DNA of 9,672 nt, taken from the NCBI GenBank assembly GCA_902385025.1, contig CABMDX010000144.1:1-9672 (forward strand), read 5' to 3'. Both the position numbers and the translations under genes were made by a program. This DNA is from an uncultured archaeon. GTDB lineage: Archaea; Halobacteriota; Methanosarcinia; Methanotrichales; Methanotrichaceae. Of the stretch, positions 6,983-9,672 are shown piece by piece. Positions within the stretch are counted from its first letter, which is position 1. Every line of letters starts with the position of its first letter. Under the pieces are notes generated by a model, which had not been told where the DNA came from, searched no databases, and was given only the letters and a program-made list of their open reading frames with translations.

Positions 6983-7074
6983 GAGAAATTCAGCAGAAAC
7001 TCCCATCGGACGGAGGAATTGGGGTTGGGGCCAAAATACGTATCACTTTTTACGCTCCGGTTTCTTTCATGCAT

Positions 7075-7080
7075 GAGGAG
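7075..7080 (+). promoter_or_regulatory. Ribosome binding site deciding the start of the small transporter
   Basis: GAGGAG at 7075-7080 lies five bases before the ATG at 7086. An in-frame GTG at 7080 overlaps this site, so the ATG two codons later is the better start. Confidence 0.55.
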
Positions 7081-7085
7081 TGGCC

Positions 7086-7442
7086 ATGAATGCAATTGTT
7101 ATAATTATTATTGGAATTATTTTTTCAGCTTTTGGCCAGGTATCCTGGAAGCTGGGTATGAACCAGGCTGGGCAGTTGGCGGCCCTGAATTTCACAACCC
7201 TGTCCACAGTGCTGCTAAATCCTTATGTTTTGCTGGGCTTCGTGATGTATGGACTGAGCACCATCTTCTGGCTGATAGCACTGTCCAAGAAGGATCTGAG
7301 CTTTGTATACCCTTTTATATCTCTGACATATCTACTTGTGCTGGTATTGTCGAGTTTGGTGTTGAAAGAGAGTATAGGGCTAAATAAGTTAGCGGGCACT
7401 CTAGCTATTGTAATCGGATTAGTTATTATTTCAAGAGCATAA
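7086..7442 (+). CDS. Small four-helix SMR/EamA-type transporter, ArnE-like candidate lipid-linked sugar flippase
   Basis: A 118-residue, almost wholly hydrophobic protein with four predicted membrane helices: about residues 2-20, 36-56, 64-85 and 92-116. The first helix ends in GQVSWKLGM, and the third and fourth contain LSFVYPFISLTYLLVLVLS and a terminal AIVIGLVIISRA. This is the single-repeat fold of the small multidrug resistance/EamA superfamily. The Glu of drug exporters such as EmrE in helix 1 is not seen; the GQ-WKLG pattern is closer to ArnE/ArnF-type subunits that flip undecaprenyl-phosphate-linked aminoarabinose (from memory). Position about 100 bases after a polyprenyl-phosphate GT2 and before a polytopic GT-like protein supports flipping a lipid-linked monosaccharide, probably as a homo- or heterodimer. 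That role is inference; drug or metabolite export is the alternative. It stops with TAA. Confidence 0.75.
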   Translation: MNAIVIIIIGIIFSAFGQVSWKLGMNQAGQLAALNFTTLSTVLLNPYVLLGFVMYGLSTIFWLIALSKKDLSFVYPFISLTYLLVLVLSSLVLKESIGLNKLAGTLAIVIGLVIISRA

Positions 7443-7525
7443 TTTTAAATTAAAGATAAATAGCTGAAATCTGGTGAGGAATAAGAGAAAAGATGTTATT
7501 GTTTTAAAAATAGGGTGTGCTATAA

Positions 7526-9310
7526 TTGAATGGCTTCCGCAAATTCATAAAAGATCATGAGCGATTGAGTCTATTCGCGCTATTTTATATTATATACATA
7601 TTGAATACGCGCACTATTGGGGCTGGAGACACGATTCCTGCTTCGTTATTGCCATTTTGCATTCTTGAAAATCATAATTTATATTTTGATATATTTTATC
7701 CATATTTTTCAAATTCATATCCATATGTATGGTTTCTCATGCAGGCGAAAGGTCATTATTTATCGCTCTATCCAATTGTTACTCCATTAATAATTACGCC
7801 ACTATACATATTGCCTTATTTTTTTCTAAAATTGTTACACTATCCAATAGATATATCTAATCCGGGTTTTATGCAGGTCGTATTACTCCTTGAAAAATTA
7901 ATTGCATCTTTGATTGCTGCCCTATCAGGAGTTTTCGTCTTTATGTCCTTAAAGGAATTAATAAATATTCGTGTAGCCACGATTGTGGCTGTAGTCTTTG
8001 CCTTTGGGACGAATACTTGGACAATAAGCAGTCAGGCGCTTTGGCAGCACGGAATGGTTGAGCTTCTATTATCTATAATATTATATGTAGTTATAATAAA
8101 TGAAAAAAGAGCAACAAATATCAACATAGTCATCCTGGGTATACTATCGGGATTATTTACATTTAATAGACCAATAGATAGCATTCTTTTAATACCTTTA
8201 ATATATTATATTCTTGATAAGAAAGATCAAAGAATTATATATTATTTTGTTTCAATGCTCTTAATTAGTTTGCCCCTTACGATATATAATTTTTATTATT
8301 TTGGGAATCTGTTCGGGGGATACACTGGCTTGCTGTCTCAATTTAGTCTCAATTCAGCAACTCCGTTTAACTTCGTGGGACTATTATTAAGTCCGAGCAG
8401 GGGTTTATTGGTTTACACACCAATTATCCTTGGATCTGTATTGGGTTATCACGAGTTGTCAAAACTATCAACCAGCAAAACACGCAATTTCTTATTGATG
8501 TTTGGTCCTGTTGTCATTCTTCAAATTATCTCATATAGTCTCTTCCGAACTTGGTGGGCCGGATGGTCATATGGTCCGAGATTTCTAACGGGAATGCTGC
8601 CTGTTCTCATGGTATTCCTTGGATATTGCCTGAAAGATTATTTTGAATCTTCAAAATTAAATAAAAGAGATATGCTTTTCCTAAGCCTATTATCTGTGCT
8701 ATTAGTGTGGTCCATTTTTGTCCAAGTCGTGGGCGCATTTTACTACGATCCCAATTTTGGATGGGATGGAGACCCGAATATAGATTCGCACCCAGAACGC
8801 TTGTGGGAATTAAGCAATAATCAAATAATAAGAAGTTTTAATTCGGGACCAATAGTTAAGGATCCATTCGGAAATATATACATAATAATTATGCACTCAA
8901 AGGATATATTATCATATGATAACGTGGAGCCAATGGAAGTTAATACTTCAATTGGCGATAATTGGTATGAGCTTGAGTATTGGAACGAGGTTCCCACTCG
9001 TTGGATGCGGAATGATGCGACTTTGCGATTTGATCTGTGTGAAAACCGTACTGCACTCCTAAGCTTGGACGCATTTAGCTTTAAACTCAACAGGACGTTG
9101 ACCATTTTATCTGATGGGAAACCCATCGCCATAGAAAGCATATCCAATACACATTTTACACCAGTAAAGGCTCCAATCAGACTCAATAAGGGGACGAATA
9201 CAATAATTCTTGCCGTAAAAGAAGGATGTTCTGATTCAGGTACAGGAAATATGCCAGGTAAATGCTTGAGTGTAGCGATCCAAAATATTAAACTATTCGG
9301 CACATCCTAG
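7526..9310 (+). CDS. Large polytopic membrane protein, GT-C (GT39/PMT-like) glycosyltransferase candidate with extracellular C-terminal domain
   Basis: A 594-residue protein with roughly ten or more membrane helices up to about residue 410, then a soluble, beta-rich C-terminal part. After the first helix comes GAGDTIPASLLPF; an acidic residue at this place (Asp35) is what GT-C enzymes using polyprenyl-phosphate sugars have in their first external loop. A second recognisable segment is LLSPSRGLLVYTPIIL (near 287-302), a pattern I associate with uncharacterised archaeal and bacterial GT39-like membrane proteins. The C-terminal 100 or so residues, with TLTILSDGKPI, GTNTIILAVKEGC and CLSVAIQNIKLFG, look like a jelly-roll or carbohydrate-binding-type domain. 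The TTG start follows GGGTG (7513-7517) by eight bases. The gene is visibly richer in A/T (many ATA, TTA and AAT codons) than the upstream genes, suggesting separate acquisition. Substrate is unknown. The TAG stop lies at an apparent IS630 boundary, so the last residues may not be original. Confidence 0.7.
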   Translation: MNGFRKFIKDHERLSLFALFYIIYILNTRTIGAGDTIPASLLPFCILENHNLYFDIFYPYFSNSYPYVWFLMQAKGHYLSLYPIVTPLIITPLYILPYFFLKLLHYPIDISNPGFMQVVLLLEKLIASLIAALSGVFVFMSLKELINIRVATIVAVVFAFGTNTWTISSQALWQHGMVELLLSIILYVVIINEKRATNINIVILGILSGLFTFNRPIDSILLIPLIYYILDKKDQRIIYYFVSMLLISLPLTIYNFYYFGNLFGGYTGLLSQFSLNSATPFNFVGLLLSPSRGLLVYTPIILGSVLGYHELSKLSTSKTRNFLLMFGPVVILQIISYSLFRTWWAGWSYGPRFLTGMLPVLMVFLGYCLKDYFESSKLNKRDMLFLSLLSVLLVWSIFVQVVGAFYYDPNFGWDGDPNIDSHPERLWELSNNQIIRSFNSGPIVKDPFGNIYIIIMHSKDILSYDNVEPMEVNTSIGDNWYELEYWNEVPTRWMRNDATLRFDLCENRTALLSLDAFSFKLNRTLTILSDGKPIAIESISNTHFTPVKAPIRLNKGTNTIILAVKEGCSDSGTGNMPGKCLSVAIQNIKLFGTS

Positions 9311-9672
9311 TGTCTCGTCAATTCTGTAATGTCGGATAAAGACGGGAAAGTTTAACTCTGGCATCTTCAGTAGTGAATCGCCAATTTACCCTTGAATTTT
9401 TATTATTTCTAAACTCTTGCCATGCCGCTACTTCTTTCTTTACAGTTTCGATATTATCGATTCTTCTGTTCAGGCATTGGCTCGTGAGCACGTTCAACTC
9501 AATCTCAGCAATATTCAACCAACTGCCATGCTTCGGCGTATGCACAAACTCAAACCTATCCCATAACGCTTTTGCCTTATCTTGAGGGAACATCTCATAG
9601 AGTGATCCTGCGTTGTGAGTGTTGAGGTTGTCCATCACCAATGTTATCTTTTCTGCATATTCGTATCGGGAG
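9309..9672 (-). mobile_element. IS630-family insertion sequence, one end inside window, truncated by window edge
   Basis: The element contains the 3' part of an IS630 transposase gene whose stop is at 9318-9320. IS630/Tc1-mariner elements insert at a TA dinucleotide and duplicate it. A TA at 9308-9309 is the first two bases of the upstream gene's TAG stop, and the sequence from 9310 (gtgtctcgtcaattctg) is a candidate terminal repeat. The exact end is inferred; the other end and second inverted repeat lie beyond the window. Confidence 0.6.
9318..9672 (-). CDS. IS630-family transposase, C-terminal part (5' end outside window)
   Basis: DDE-type transposase that cuts and joins its own element ends. 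The frame is open from the right edge of the window to the TGA at 9318-9320, giving about 117 residues of the catalytic C-terminus. Visible are EKITLVMDNLNTH, with the second catalytic Asp, and HTPKHGSWLNIAEIEL, with the catalytic Glu region, in the order and spacing of IS630 transposases. A basic tail follows (WRFTTEDARVKLSRLYP). The first catalytic Asp and the helix-turn-helix domain would be to the right of the window. A TTG at 9641 is an internal codon, not the start, because family-typical residues continue upstream of it. The gene is convergent with the membrane protein gene, seven bases between the stops. No frameshift is visible in this part. Confidence 0.88.
   Translation of the reverse strand, partial: SRYEYAEKITLVMDNLNTHNAGSLYEMFPQDKAKALWDRFEFVHTPKHGSWLNIAEIELNVLTSQCLNRRIDNIETVKKEVAAWQEFRNNKNSRVNWRFTTEDARVKLSRLYPTLQN

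Noticed and set aside
6194..7006. Long minus-strand open frame antisense to the GT2 gene
   Set aside because: The plus strand carries unmistakable GT2 motifs. The antisense translation has no recognisable domain and is a by-product of codon bias.
7019..7387. Overlapping open frame of about 120 codons across the small transporter
   Set aside because: It overlaps the hydrophobic four-helix protein in another frame, shows no family motif and has many Cys and Trp in no pattern. The transporter frame has a good ribosome binding site and clear membrane helices.
9373..9585. Plus-strand open frame opposite the IS630 transposase
   Set aside because: It is antisense to the DDE domain and has no recognisable features.

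Overview
The window looks like an archaeal, probably methanogen, chromosome segment; Methanothrix (Methanosaeta) or a close relative is my best guess. The grounds are an endonuclease Q gene ending in a PCNA-binding tail, archaeal-style TTG/ATG starts with GGTG-type ribosome binding sites, TATA-like promoters without bacterial -35/-10 pairs, and a dolichol-phosphate-type glycosylation locus. The genus is inference and was not checked by any search.

Layout. Bases 1-120 hold a strong nested hairpin that resembles the right end (omega-RNA 3' end) of an IS200/IS605 or TnpB-type element. After an AT-rich spacer comes larB on the minus strand. It is divergent from an endonuclease Q gene whose start lies a few tens of bases away. 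From about 2530 there is a plus-strand nucleotide-sugar operon: ugd (UDP-glucose 6-dehydrogenase), galU (UTP-glucose-1-phosphate uridylyltransferase, interrupted by one in-frame TAG) and a UDP-glucuronate decarboxylase (UDP-xylose synthase-like). After a spacer of roughly 270 bases come a DPM/AglJ-type GT2 glycosyltransferase with two C-terminal membrane helices, a four-helix SMR/ArnE-like small transporter, and a large AT-rich polytopic membrane protein resembling a GT-C glycosyltransferase. The window ends inside an IS630-family transposase on the minus strand, whose element end appears to touch the stop codon of the membrane protein.

How the genes fit together. GalU makes UDP-glucose, Ugd oxidises it to UDP-glucuronate, and the decarboxylase converts that to UDP-xylose. 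The GT2 enzyme probably loads a sugar onto a polyprenyl phosphate, the small transporter could flip it, and the GT-C-like protein could use the lipid-linked sugar outside the cell. This is a plausible surface-glycan or N-glycan supply cassette. Its central enzyme, GalU, carries a premature amber codon, so either the cassette depends on another galU copy, the codon is read through, or the base is a sequencing error.

The most notable observations are the isolated amber codon in an otherwise intact galU, the nested hairpin at the left edge, and the IS630 junction at the stop codon of a compositionally distinct gene.
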